A stretch of 64,000 bases of DNA from Scolanthus callimorphus (lineage: Eukaryota; Cnidaria; Anthozoa; Actiniaria; Edwardsiidae): the NCBI GenBank assembly GCA_033964015.1, contig JAWWUD010000093.1, positions 310,001 to 374,000 of the forward strand, given 5' to 3'. Positions 14,001 through 24,391 of the stretch are shown in pieces. The stretch's first letter is position 1; every line of letters starts with the position of its first letter. The notes under the pieces are model-generated. The model saw only the letters and a list, made by a program, of their open reading frames with translations. It was not told the DNA's origin and ran no database searches. Position numbers and translations under genes: made by a program.

Positions 14001-14982
14001 AAGAAATTGTCAGGTAACTTAAAATCCACTTGCGAGTTGCCATAGCTCGACATACGGGGTTCTTGACGTACGGGTTTACTCCGAAAAAACGGAGTTGTGC
14101 ATGTTGTGCTAAACACTTCTCTCTCGTGCTTTGTACCACAACACGCAGGGAGCTCTGGGTTCGAGAATGATAAAAAGTATATTAGGGCCCCAAATGCGAA
14201 TATTTTACTGACTGATTTTTTTCTCCAGATGGTGCCACGTGCATTTATACCACGTCAGATTCCTGCGCGAGTTTCTCAACATCAACAACGTCGGACCGAA
14301 GCCCCCAGCTCTTATCAGCCTGAGCGACATGGGTCGAGTCGAGAAGTACGGAATTCTGTCGCTCTTCAAGCGCCGCGTCAAGAAGATAGTCGCAGTTGAC
14401 GGTAGCTATATCCGTGGCGACGACAAGTACGCTAAACAGATCATTCATTCTATGGAGCTCGCCCGTCAACATTTCTACTGTGAATTTGTCGGTCACAACT
14501 GCCGTGACGTCATTGGCGAAATCAAAAAACTCTACGTGGGTTTACCTGCCGAGAAACACCCGAGAAGTTATCGGTTTATTGTCAAGTACTTCGACAAGAC
14601 CGAAAATGGTTATAAAGAGGTCGGCCAGGGAGAGGTGCTACTCCTGTCTCCCAGGCACCCTGACAAAGGGGTCCCATATCCGGAGGGCAGGGACATGACT
14701 TGGGGGGAGTACACCAGAGATACCGATATGGTCCTGGACCCAGAACAATGGGGTTCTGGGCCCGTTTTAAAAGCGGAAGAAGTAGATCGGCTGACGTTTT
14801 GCTGTTGTGACTGTTGCCACTCCGGGAGTACAGTCGTACAATGGGCTTCCAAGAAACTGTGCAATGGCTTCCCTCACCATTCGACTGTCAATCAGCTTTT
14901 CACGCCAAGCATGTTTAGTGCGTATCACAGGGAGGGCTATCGCGCATGCGTGGAGGCTGATATCGAAGGGTTCCTATCATAG
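8079..14982 (+). CDS. Patatin-like phospholipase family membrane protein
   Basis: Six exons join in phase: 8079-8145, 11281-12298, 13032-13342, 13489-13694, 13763-14013 and 14229-14982. All have GT-AG borders, giving 868 residues. The ATG at 8079 opens an exon that splices in phase 1 into the patatin domain. Residues 57-64 (SGGGVRSA) are the oxyanion glycine-rich loop. Ser88 in CVSGG is the expected nucleophile, although the usual first Gly of GxSxG is Cys. Asp651 in SDMG occupies the place of the DG(G/A) dyad aspartate. About seven hydrophobic segments lie between Ser88 and Asp651, in exons 2 and 5, so the catalytic halves bracket a membrane region. By family it would be a serine acyl hydrolase acting on membrane lipids; substrate is unknown. 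The C-terminal part is Cys-rich (FCCCDCC). No frameshift or stop was seen. Loss of activity is possible given the two altered motif positions. Confidence 0.85.
8985..9130. mobile_element. MITE in intron 1 of the patatin-like gene
   Basis: Inverted halves are visible. GCCTAGTGCAGTCGCCTGGC (from 9021) pairs with GCCAGTTGACTGCACTAGGC ending near 9102, and outside these TGAGCCAA and TTGGCTCA also pair. No coding capacity. A diverged relative lies at 2955-3110. Confidence 0.6.
9263..11201. mobile_element. 1.9 kb non-autonomous TIR element in intron 1
   Basis: The ends are inverted: GGGACGTGTCATTATTTA at 9263 pairs with TAAATAATGACACGTCCC ending at 11201. TTA flanks both sides (9260-9262 and 11202-11204). 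Sub-terminal regions on both sides hold repeated GGACCCTCCC motifs separated by A-runs. The interior has only short frames and no transposase motif. A 3 bp TTA duplication suggests a PIF/Harbinger-like non-autonomous element. It occupies most of the 3.1 kb first intron of the patatin-like gene. Confidence 0.7.
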
Positions 14983-16238
14983 CCTAGACAATAACCATAG
15001 TCTCCTTTGATACCGTACGTGGAACTATTAATTTTAAAAAATCATTCCCTTTTAGATTCTAGATATCAAGGTTTTTGGCATGTTCTAGAATTATCACGTT
15101 ATATTCAATTATGTATATAATTTATGTTATTTCATTACTCCATGTTGCTAAATTTTACTCAAAAATCTTTAGTTTCGTCCCAGAAGAAACGGGAAAACCG
15201 CACATGAGAGAACGATGGGATGTATGAACCATGTATAAGATACTAGGGAAAGAAAATGAAAATGAAAACTTCACACTGGGCATACCGCGGGCCTATACTA
15301 TAAGGTTATCAATTACCACGGAATTTCTTGTGTTTATTGTCTGCTCACAATTGAAATACGGAAAAAGCCAGCCAGTCTCGGTCAGATGTGTTAAAGACCC
15401 TGTATCCGACGGGCGTGACAATGTTATGTTTGTTTGTTGCGATGATGAAATACAGTAAAGAAACTTTCAAAATAACACCATTAGTTTGTTGTTCTATGAC
15501 TACAAATCACTTAAACCAGTTTTAGACCAAAGGGTGGATCGAAATTCCATGAGATTTAGACGGACTGAGTTCACTAGTTTTACTATTATCTCATTAGTAT
15601 TAGGCTTTTAAGGTGGCTCCCGAGTATATTTATTGCACAAATAGACCTCAACTTCTAGCGTAAATTTGACCATGAAAAATTATTCCGATTTCACAATTGT
15701 TGGCACAGAACTTAAGCAACCTCTGGACTACCAAATGGTGTAGTTCACAAGATATATTAGGCTCGTCTGTTTGGGATATTTTAAATTTGCCAAAAGAGGT
15801 GTTTTCAGATTAAGTGAATTAACTTGAAAATTCGACCGTGAATTGTTTTATTACTAGCTAAAAACGCATCCGTAGTAATAAGGGTTTACTCATAGAAATG
15901 CCCAGGTCAGCTTTTCCCGTGTTATAAACGATGTTATTAATGTATAATTTTACCTTCAAAAATGTCTATTGGTGTTTCTCTTTAGTGTACCAAGCGCATA
16001 TATCAGAAAAATATGGGAGCACTTCAAAATTATATCGGCTGATCTTTCACTCTTACTTATCTAAATAAGAGAATAGAATCGAGAACCTACAGAAAGCGAT
16101 ATTTCATAAACGAATGAGAGCAATATCTTGTCCATAACGTGCTATTGTTCTAATATTCAATTCGAACTCGAAATAGCTAAATTGCTGGAATTGTTTCGCA
16201 AGTCTCTTTCGTGAGAGGTAGAGCACAACCAACTAGGG
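14983..16238. other. 3' flank of patatin-like gene, no further gene
   Basis: No canonical AATAAA was found close behind the stop codon. A segment around 15390-15570 (near TTTGTTGTTCTATGAC) has an inverted relative at about 25465-25655, so it is dispersed repeat. No other gene is supported. Confidence 0.45.
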
Positions 16239-16240
16239 TA

Positions 16241-18109
16241 ACTTACCAAGTTTGGGCTCGTCTTTCCAATACTAAATTGAGAAACATTATCCAAAAGAAG
16301 TCAGTGTTTCGTCGCTTCGACACAAACGCCAAGAAAACCCATTTGTTATGAGCTCAGTGTGCTCGCCTCCCCGCACCTGATACTAAATTCCTCACGTGCG
16401 TGGTTTTATACTCCAATAGGATTTCAGAATCTAAACAAATTTGTCCGTGCGCTATGGAAAAAGAAACAAAAGATTTTGTTCGCCTGAGTGCTAAAAGGGA
16501 AATAAACCACAGGACCCCCGTTCCAAGCTGGATAGGTCTCGTGAAGTCATCCTCGCGCGCCAGGGGAGGACCCTGGCGCTCGAGGATGTCGTAAAGTGTA
16601 TCAGTTAATACCGAAAAGGATAAATACACTTTTTGTCACTTGCATTTTATTAGAGGTAATTTTTTAGGATGTGTATCAATTAAGGCTGTACAATTTCTGC
16701 ATAGATGAGTTTCCTTCTGCAATTTAAACACGCCGGGCCTATAAGGATCAAAAATCGCCGGGGTTTGTTGTAACTTTGTGAGTTTTAATCCAATCACTAC
16801 CAAATTTCACATGTAAATAGTACTCATGAAATTAACAAACATAGTAATTTTGGAATTTTCAAATTAACGAATTTTAGAGGGAAAATGACGTCATCAATCT
16901 TACACCAAAATTTCAAATCGATCATATGAAATTTTTATGACTTGGATATGAAAGAGCTTATTGAGATAGCCACAAAACTGAAAAGATTTTTGAAATATCT
17001 CATTCCCTTGGGAAGTTATGAATATTTTAAGTTTGCAATGTCCGCCATTTTGTTTTTTAGACAAAATGGCAGCCATTGGCAGCCGGTACAAAATTGCAGG
17101 GCTTGTTCTAACTTGGTGAGTTTTAGTCCAATCACTTCTAAATTTCACATGCAAATAGTACTCATGAAATCAACAAACGCTGTCATTTTAGAATTTTCAA
17201 ATTAACGAATTTTGGCGGGAAAATGACGTCATCATTCTTAAACCAAAATTTCAAATCCATCATATGACATTTTGAGAATCGGGTATGAAAGAGCTCATTG
17301 AGATAGCCACAAAACCGAAAAGATTTTTGAAATATCTCATCCTGTTAAGAAGTTATGGATATTTTAAGTTTGTATTTCCACGGACCGCTGACCAAAACAA
17401 AATGGCGGACATTGCAACTTAAAATACTCATAACTTCTCAAGGGAAAGAGATATTTCAATACTCTTTTCGGTTTTGTGGCTATCTCAATGAGCTCTTTCA
17501 TATCCAAGTCATAAAAAGTTCATGTGGTTGATTTGCAATTTTGGTGTAAGATTGATGACGTCATTTTCCCGCCAAAATTCGTTAATTGAAAATTCTAAAA
17601 TGACAGTGTTTGTTGATTTTATGAGTACTATTTGCATGTGAAATTTGGTAGTGATTGGATTAAAACTCACAGAGTTAGAACAAACCCCGGCGATTTTTTA
17701 TCCTTATAGGCCCGGCGTGAAAAAAAATAGGCAAAACACAATGGAACCGAAATAGAGAACAGATGGCTGCTGCTCTCGTGGGATCGAAAACCAACGCACG
17801 TGAAGAATTTAGCATCAAATGCGCTGAGGCGAGTACACTGAGTTTCATTCTCCTTCACCAGTTCATCCGAATGAAAAATATTTTCCCTTTCCTTCCCGCA
17901 TGACTATTAATAAAAGACAACACAGTTATACGTTTTTTAAACGTTTGGCATACCAAACATGACTTTACGTCATGCTTCGAAAACAATGGAAATACATTTC
18001 ATAACATATGGGTTTTCTTGGCGTTTGTGTTGAAGCGACGAAACACTGACTTCTTTTGGATAATGTTTCTCAATACAGTATTGGAAAGACGAGCCCAAAC
18101 TTGGTAAGT
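16241..18109. mobile_element. Outer foldback element with long TIRs
   Basis: Bases 16241-16350 are the near-exact reverse complement of 18003-18109, beginning ACTTACCAAGTTTGGGC and ending GCCCAAACTTGGTAAGT. Homology continues more weakly inward: CTCAGTGTGCTCGCCTC near 16353 pairs with sequence ending near 17843. TA flanks each end (16239-16240 and 18110-18111), compatible with a TA target duplication. There is no transposase. It contains a separate inner foldback at 16728-17716. Confidence 0.75.
16728..17716. mobile_element. Inner nested foldback element
   Basis: It begins CACGCCGGGCCTATAAGGAT and ends with the inverted counterpart (ATCCTTATAGGCCCGGCGTG at 17699-17718). The arms pair for about 300 bases and carry TTAACGAATTTT, AATGACGTCATC and a GATAGCCACAAAAC block. 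An additional direct copy of the arm sequence lies at about 17030-17360, so the unit has an internal partial tandem duplication. It sits inside the element at 16241-18109, so it is younger than that element or was captured by it. Confidence 0.7.
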
Positions 18110-18238
18110 TATCTAAACGTTTACCGATTCTTGGTTTTCACGTGACGTCATCAAAATGTTAACTTTGAAGGTAGTGCAATATTTTCGATTTAATTTGGTA
18201 GACAAATCCACAAATCTAAAACTTTGTTTGTAAAAAGC

Positions 18239-18379
18239 GGGGCCGGTTACTGAAAGGTTGGATAAAGTTATCCATGGATAAAAGTTATCTGTTGTATAGG
18301 ATTTGTTCAGGATTTATCCGTTGGATAAGCATTTATCTACAGATAACTCTTAACTGACCTTCTAGGAACCGGCCCCTGA
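18239..18379. mobile_element. Short MITE, GGGGCCGGTT family, copy 1
   Basis: The ends are GGGGCCGGTTACTGAAAGGT and GACCTTCTAGGAACCGGCCCC. The interior holds TTATCCATGGATAA and related palindromic steps. A second copy in opposite orientation lies at 59061-59201, with the same GTTATCTG, GGATTTGTTCAGG and GGATAA blocks. Confidence 0.7.
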
Positions 18380-18697
18380 GCTCTTTTGGCAGTTGCCGAC
18401 ATGTGACAGAAGAACAAAACGTTCACTGACTTGAATGAACATGTTAACTTATTTGACCGGGATTCATACCAAAATTCTCTAGGTTTCTGCGTTTTAATGT
18501 TACGGGTTGCTTCAGCCCCCTACTTTTTGCCAATTTTCATAAGTTTTCTGCTGACACAACGTACCACTTTGCCAAACATTGTCTGTAATGAGCTCCATCA
18601 TTGCAAAACTGTTCCGCAGTGCATGAAATAAAGTATGACAATGAGGCCAAACTTCAAAGACGCCGGCAGTCACTTATTTGATTTCTGGTCTTGCCTC

Positions 18698-19140
18698 TTA
18701 GACCCCGTCCACACTACTCCGTTTTCAAACGAATTTTTTTGCTCCGGATACGACCATCGTCCACACTACAACGCCGAAAACGATACCGAAAACGGATCAA
18801 TCCGAAAACGCTCTCCAGAGTGGAGCGATTTAAAAACGGAGCTGTTTGAAAACGCTGTTTTCTAGTGTGGACGGTTGGAAACGAAAACGTTATCTGAAAA
18901 CGATGACGTCACCACAGCAAACCGGACCAATTTCGCTGGCCAACAGATCGAAATGCGCATGCGTTGAGCTTGTTCGAGCATGCCCACTGAATGCATAAGA
19001 GCGTTTTCGTACGAATACGCGTTGTATTGTGGACGGGCGAAAAGATACGAAAACGATAAGTGTGGACGCAAATCTTTTTGAAAACGGAGCAAAAAGTATC
19101 CGTTTTCGTTTGGAAACGGTGTAGTGTGGACGGAGTCTTA
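18698..19140. mobile_element. TIR MITE, GTCCACACTAC family, copy 1
   Basis: The left end, TTAGACCCCGTCCACACTAC, is inverted at the right end as GTAGTGTGGACGGAGTCTTA. Counting TTA as the duplicated target leaves GAC termini. The interior consists of repeated AAAACG/CGTTTT steps. A related element with the same GTCYACACTACGC ends lies at 50022-50410. Three overlapping frames on the minus strand are shadows of the repeat. Confidence 0.65.
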
Positions 19141-19188
19141 CCTGTGTCAGCCGCCATTTTGACAGCATGGCAATGTACCAAGTCGGAG

Positions 19189-20332
19189 CATAGTCACTTA
19201 GAGGGGACTAACTACAACCTCGTCCCCAGGGTCTTCTCGGTCGTTTTTCAAAATGGCGGTAAGCTCAGAGAAGACAACATGGGTTAGGCTTTGGGTTAGG
19301 TTTTGGGTTAAGTTTTGGGTTAGGCTTTGGGTTAGGCTTTGGGTTAGGCTTTTTAGGCTTTGTGTTAGGCTTTGGGTTAGGCTTTGTGTTAGGCTTTGGG
19401 TTAGGCTTTGGGTTAGGCTTTGGGTTAGGCTTTGGGTTAGGCTTTGGGTTAGGCTTTGGGTTAGGCTTTGGGTTAGGCTTTGGGTTAGGCTTTGGGTTAG
19501 GTTTTGGGTTAGGCTTTGGGTTAGGCTTTGGGTTAGGCTTTGGGTTAGGCTTTGGGTTAGGCTTTGGGTTAGGCTTTGGGTTAGGCTTTGGGTTAGGCTT
19601 TGGGTTAGGCTTTGGGTTAGGCTTTGGGTTAGGCTTTGGGTTAGGCTTTGGGTTAGGCTTTGGGTTAGGCTTTGGGTTAGGCTTTGGGTTAGGCTTTGGG
19701 TTAGGCTTTGGGTTAGGCTTTGGGTTAGGCTTTGGGTTAGGCTTTGGGTTAGGCTTTGGGTTAGGCTTTGGGTTAGGCTTTGGGTTAGGCTTTGGGTTAG
19801 GCTTTGGGTTAGGCTTTGGGTTAGGCTTTGGGTTAGGCTTTGGGTTAGGCTTTGGGTTAGGCTTTGGGTTAGGCTTTGGGTTAGGTTTTGGGTTAGGCTT
19901 TGGGTTAGGCTTTGGGTTAGGCTTTGGGTTAGGCTTTGGGTTAGGCTTTGGGTTAGGCTCTGGAAAAAGTCTAGCCCCATGCCACGACCCTTATCCCCTA
20001 AAGCGCGTCCACTAGTACTTATGTATTGTCTTCGCTCTTATGCATGTGGGTTACTTGCGCATGTCAAGTAACTATGACAGAAGATTGATGATAATCGTCA
20101 ATTCGAAGGCAATTGAGATTTGATGATAATCATCAATTCGTTTTAGAGACCATGCTGGAGAAGACCTTGGGGGAGGCTGAGTCACATGACCACTGTTTGA
20201 GGACATGGGAGCGAGGTTCTCCTTTGTTTCGAAACGGTCATGTGACTCAGCCTCCCCCAGGGTCTTCTCTGAACTAACCGCCATTTTGAAAAACGACCGG
20301 AAGACCCTGGGAACGAGGTTGGACCAACTATG
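19189..20332. mobile_element. MITE with 7 bp target duplication carrying a satellite
   Basis: The flanks GTCGGAG (19182-19188) and GTCGGAG (20333-20339) duplicate a site that is single in the paralogous segment near 43418. Termini are CATAGT at the left and CTATG at the right. Inside each is a long inverted repeat including CAACCTCGT-CCCAGGGTCTTC, CGGTCGTTTTTCAAAATGGC and its complement. Between them lie a 12 bp satellite and a second palindrome at about 20150-20270. No coding capacity. Superfamily is not resolved from a 7 bp duplication. Confidence 0.75.
19278..19962. repeat. 12 bp satellite, unit TTAGGCTTTGGG, about 57 copies
   Basis: Head-to-tail copies of TTAGGCTTTGGG run for about 0.69 kb with very few changes: T for C in some units, and a few altered units in the first 120 bases. 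The unit resembles two degenerate telomere hexamers. Because 12 is a multiple of three, every frame stays open on both strands, giving meaningless repeats such as QSLT, WVRL and GLGF. These are not genes. Confidence 0.95.
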
Positions 20333-20469
20333 GTCGGAGAAAGCATCCATTTCCATCCACTGATTTAGATAATTATAGAACAATTTTTTCGGTTGAATAT
20401 CGAAATGTCTGAACGTTTATTCCAATTAGGTTAAAAAAAGGAAAAAAATAACTACAGGGAAAAATCAAA

Positions 20470-20631
20470 ACATCTTGGAAGAATGGGCTGTATCTCGGTC
20501 GGAATTTACACAATCAACGCCAAACTTTAGGATTTTGTATAGTTTAATATGCTCTTCGTCTTTATGTGGAGCTCGTTTTGATAATGGCAATATTTCGCCC
20601 CAAGGCACTCAACGGCTTGGAATCCGGCAAT
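20470..20631. mobile_element. Half of a foldback MITE (right arm)
   Basis: This matches the right arm of the foldback seen complete at 60983-61282 and at 43637-44661: ACACAATCAACGCCAAACTTT, then ATGCTCTTCGTC, then GGCACTCAACGGCTTGGAATC. The left arm is missing in this copy of the segmental duplication, so a deletion has removed it here. Confidence 0.6.
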
Positions 20632-21955
20632 TCTTGGGTTTCAATCACGTGACTTTTGCGCGTAATTTTGCTTCCGGTCTGAATCAGCTGGAGGTCAAGA
20701 TGAAGAAGTTTTCTGAAGTTCGCGAGCAAAACTTCAAATTTAGTAGCTACATTTTCTAGAAAACCACAACTATAAATGAACCTGATTCGTATTTAAACTA
20801 AATCCTAGTATAAATACAAATCTGTAACGATTGGAGAGTCGGGGTTTGCTTTTTTCAGACCGTTCAACTGTGTTAAATGAGTAAAGCTTTACAAACTGGC
20901 TGATAATTTAGGCAGCGTTTTTCAAATGCTCGATGCTTTCACTCATTTGGCTCAAAGAAAAATTGCAATGTAAAATAGATATGTAATTAGGGCTGAGAAA
21001 CATTTATATGCTCCATCTGTTCTTTGTCTGGACGAAAGACCTGAGAAACAGAAGTTTTGGAAGACGGTATTAGTTAATATAAGTACTTACTTGATTGCTG
21101 TTTTTTTTTGTTGTCAAATTGAACTCAGAAAATCGACCCGGCTCTGTTCATACAGTTTCCCCCATACTGCAAAACAACTTTCCACATAAACAAGATTCAA
21201 TTCTCAATAAGCTATTACATGTAGGTGACAAATTTCTGTAGTTTCTAAAGTATGTTTTAACAAAACGCCTACATTTTGACATCTTTCAAAGTTGTGTCTG
21301 GCGCTACGCAGCGACAAAACTCACTTTGAAATGAAAAAACTTGACCAAATTTTAGTCAATGAAAAACGAATTGTAAACACACGACTGGGAAAAAGAATCG
21401 AAAAGTCCATGTCGACCTAGAATAAATAAGTAAATCCCGGAGATTTTGCTGGGCCTTCGGACTCCTTGTAAATGTTTGACAAAACTTTCATTTTTGCCTA
21501 CCTGCTCGAATTGTTTGAAGCGAACTTCATGTGATTTATCCTTGTATCGAATGAGAAACCAATTTATCCATAGTCCTGGTGGTTTTGTGTATATCCTTTA
21601 TGATTCCCTAATCCATCCGTAGGTACCAAACTCATTTAAACTTAATTTCAAATTCATGAATCACTTTCACTTGGCGACAACAAGTTCTCGAGGCCACGGC
21701 GCTTTTCGGCTGCTTTTCTGGAGTCGTTTGGACCATTTCGATTGTTTTCAGAGTTTGTATTGCTTGCTGTCTGTTTTGGGCAATCTCAAGACATCTGTTT
21801 ATCTGTTTACCAAACTTGTAGAATCAGAAACAATGCGAGGATAACGTTTTCACAGTTTTCCATCTCGAAAAGCACTGCAGGGAGGACGTTTGACCTCCAG
21901 CTGAATTTTTAATGAGGCTCTAAAAAGCGGATGTGACGTCATATGAAACCCAAGA
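20632..21955. mobile_element. 1.3 kb TIR element absent from the paralogous segment
   Basis: The paralog at about 44661 runs straight through where this sequence sits (GGCAATAGGC). The ends TCTTGGGTTTCA and TGAAACCCAAGA are inverted, with AT on both sides. CAGCTGGAGGTCAA near the left recurs inverted near 21890 (TTGACCTCCAGCTG). It holds no transposase-like frame, so it looks non-autonomous. Confidence 0.7.
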
Positions 21956-23037
21956 ATAGGCTAATAACATGCTTCACCGCTGACCAAAGCGATCGAAGGC
22001 TTTGGGGCTTATATATTTTAGATATTTTTTCCCGGTAGGTAATTTTCCTTTTTTAAGCTAAACATCGAATACCAACAGACATTTCGAAGTACGCAATTAA
22101 AGAAACACCGGAGAAAAAGAAAATTGACATTTTCAGGGGGTTCCGTGTCCCGTTCACTGATTTTTCTAGAAATTTCAGGTTCGGTCGAAGTTTTTCATAC
22201 CCCGTATTATTTTCTTTGTAATGTTTTGGGAATTGGTATGCCAAGGCGTAACACACTGTCCAAACTTTTACGTTCGAAATTTATATAAGAGCATTCGTTT
22301 TCAAACATACAATAGTGTAGAAAAAAAAGTGAAACAGCTTGCGATTTGAATAAAACATAAAAGCGCAAATAGAAGTGATTCAAATTGAGTCTGAAATTTC
22401 TGTGCCACGTCGACAGAGTGACGGATGAAGGGTACTCTTTCTTATAAGAACTTTTATTTGAGGCTTGAAAAAATCCTAATGCTCTTATTTTTTTAGCAAT
22501 TTGAACTCCAAGGCAGCCAAGCTTGAATGAATGACGCAGAACTTAACCTGCGAGCATTTCTTCCTCCATCCCCCGCGACACAAAAAACATCAACCGAAAA
22601 AACTCACTGGAGAGCTACCTCGCAGTAGCTACACAGAACTTAAGCAAATGTGAAACCTTTTTTTCTAAATACGCTACATATAGAACGAACCTGTCCTTAT
22701 TTCAGTTTCTTTATGTTCTTATTTATATATTTGTTGTCTAATCTTCTACCGTCGTTATAAATGTGGCACTTCATAGAAATAAAAAAATAGCGCGGTTCGT
22801 GCGATTATTATTGACTAAGAAGAATGTTTGTAAATATTCATTTCAGTATTTGGGAAATACTCATTTCAGCAAGTTTTTTGTTACATCCAGAACCGACCGG
22901 AACCTTTGCTTTGGTAATGAGAAAATTCCCGGTACTAGCTTTCTGATTGGTCTATCCACTTTGCCTAGTAGAATATTACAATTGCCTTTCAAGTTTTAAC
23001 AGTCAGTTATACCAAGGAATGGTTTTACTTTTGCGTT

Positions 23038-24159
23038 ATGAAGGGACTTAAATATCTCCTCGCATTTTCGCTATCTTCGATAGCCATTACATTAGTCTTT
23101 TACGCTACTGTTTCATTTCGATCTTTGAGTTCATTTATGGACGAGGACCGAAGGCCAATCGTATTCCGGTTCGCAAATTCTAAACGCAGCTTTGACTTTC
23201 GGGCGGCATATGGTGCACAACAGCCAACAAACACGTCACAGTTCAAAGTATCTTTTGCTGAGAACGCAAGTTCAGTTCCCAAACAAGAGGTGGATTTATT
23301 TATCGCTTTAGTGACTTCGGCTAAGCGCCTGGATCGGCGAACTGCGATTCGCGAAACATGGCTTACGACTTTACGTCACTATCCCATTGCCATGCGGTTC
23401 TTCACCGATGGCAAAGACATCCCAGATGCCGAAAGGGCAGCGTTGGAAGAAGAGCGTAAAAAATATGGGGACTTGGAACTGCTACCAACGAAGAACGGTT
23501 ACTGGTTTTCACATCGATATCTATGGGCACTGTTTTGGGCGTTCGAGCGGTACGATTTCAAGTTTTTCCTACGAACCGACGATGATTATTTTGTTTGTCT
23601 AAATAATCTCCACAACGATTTACAATACCGCAGGAACGAAAAGCTACTATACTGGGGCTGGCTTGGATGCGATCCAAGGATGGTCGCAATGGACGAAGGA
23701 TTTCTTATTGTTAGCTCGGATATTTCCAGAGAATTGATACGAAGAAACAAGACTTTGTTGTGTCATCCGATGGGCGGACAAATGATAGCGATGTGGATGA
23801 ACTTATTGGAGAGTGAGAATTATGATATCACTTACTTGGCCGACAACAATCGTTTAGCTCATTATAGGAGCCACCTACGTGGTAAAATTAATGGAAACTT
23901 GTGTTCCAATATAATTGGCATTCACGAATCATACCCAACACAAATGCATGAATATTGGAATGCTACAAAACATACATGGTTCAACACGACGTTTACGAGA
24001 GTGGAACGAAAACCTTATAAGGAATATTGCTCGAGACCAAAGGGTTGGGATTGGAAAGTACTCGGCTCCCACTGGAGACACGAACCTAAACCTTGCTGGA
24101 TGGCTAACCTTGACTGGCCAGAGTTAAAAAGCTTCAAGCAACACGCAGGAAGGCAGTAA
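23038..24159 (+). CDS. GT31 family beta-1,3-galactosyltransferase-like protein, intact copy
   Basis: A single exon of 373 residues. Residues about 7-25 form one N-terminal membrane anchor, giving the type II topology usual for Golgi glycosyltransferases. The GT31 signature RRTAIRETW lies at 100-108, and the acidic metal/nucleotide-sugar motif is in FFLRTDDDYFV (Asp181-183). Potential N-glycosylation sites include NTS, NAS, NKT, NAT and NTT. The family adds a beta-1,3-linked sugar to glycans in the Golgi; donor and acceptor cannot be told from sequence. The region after residue 210 is more diverged and the usual EDV-type motif is not obvious. The ATG at 23038 directly precedes the anchor. A frameshifted paralog lies at 47149-48269. 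Confidence 0.85.
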   Translation: MKGLKYLLAFSLSSIAITLVFYATVSFRSLSSFMDEDRRPIVFRFANSKRSFDFRAAYGAQQPTNTSQFKVSFAENASSVPKQEVDLFIALVTSAKRLDRRTAIRETWLTTLRHYPIAMRFFTDGKDIPDAERAALEEERKKYGDLELLPTKNGYWFSHRYLWALFWAFERYDFKFFLRTDDDYFVCLNNLHNDLQYRRNEKLLYWGWLGCDPRMVAMDEGFLIVSSDISRELIRRNKTLLCHPMGGQMIAMWMNLLESENYDITYLADNNRLAHYRSHLRGKINGNLCSNIIGIHESYPTQMHEYWNATKHTWFNTTFTRVERKPYKEYCSRPKGWDWKVLGSHWRHEPKPCWMANLDWPELKSFKQHAGRQ

Positions 24160-24391
24160 AAGAGAGTGAATTGCAGCCATCTTGATAATTCCCCATAAAT
24201 AATGTCGCTCCCACATAACACAACAACACACAATTTTTTTTTGTTTGGCACAAGAGAGAAGTTTATTATTAACAGAAAAACTGTGAAAGATAAATGTATA
24301 AATACTAACCTTGACTGGCCAGAGTTAAAAAGCTTCAAGCAACACGCAGGAAGGCAGTAAAAGAGAGTGAATTGCAGCCATCTTTGATAAT
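24108..24391 (+). repeat. 84 bp direct repeat of the GT31 gene tail
   Basis: Bases 24108-24190 (last codons, stop and 3' flank of the GT31 gene) recur at 24307-24391 with one added T. Between the copies is about 116 bp of other sequence. The second copy is a non-coding duplicate of the gene end, absent beside the paralog at 48.27 kb. Confidence 0.85.

Larger units (their letters stand above)
18505..24163 (+). repeat. Segmental duplication, copy 1 (GT31 block)
   Basis: This block is homologous to 42671-48273 in the same orientation. Homology starts near ACGGGTTGCTTCAGCCCCCT and ends a few bases after the GT31 stop codon. Colinear matches are broken by insertions on one side or the other. In this copy those are a 443 bp TIR element (18698-19140), a 1144 bp element with a satellite (19189-20332) and a 1324 bp TIR element (20632-21955). 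Near-identity in the gene region indicates a recent event. Confidence 0.85.

Noticed and set aside
19278..19962. True telomere or chromosome end
   Set aside because: The unit is TTAGGCTTTGGG and not TTAGGG, it is internal, and it is enclosed by transposon ends absent from the paralog.
19198..20071. Three long frames over the 12 bp satellite on both strands
   Set aside because: Pure products of a 12 bp repeat inside a mobile element.
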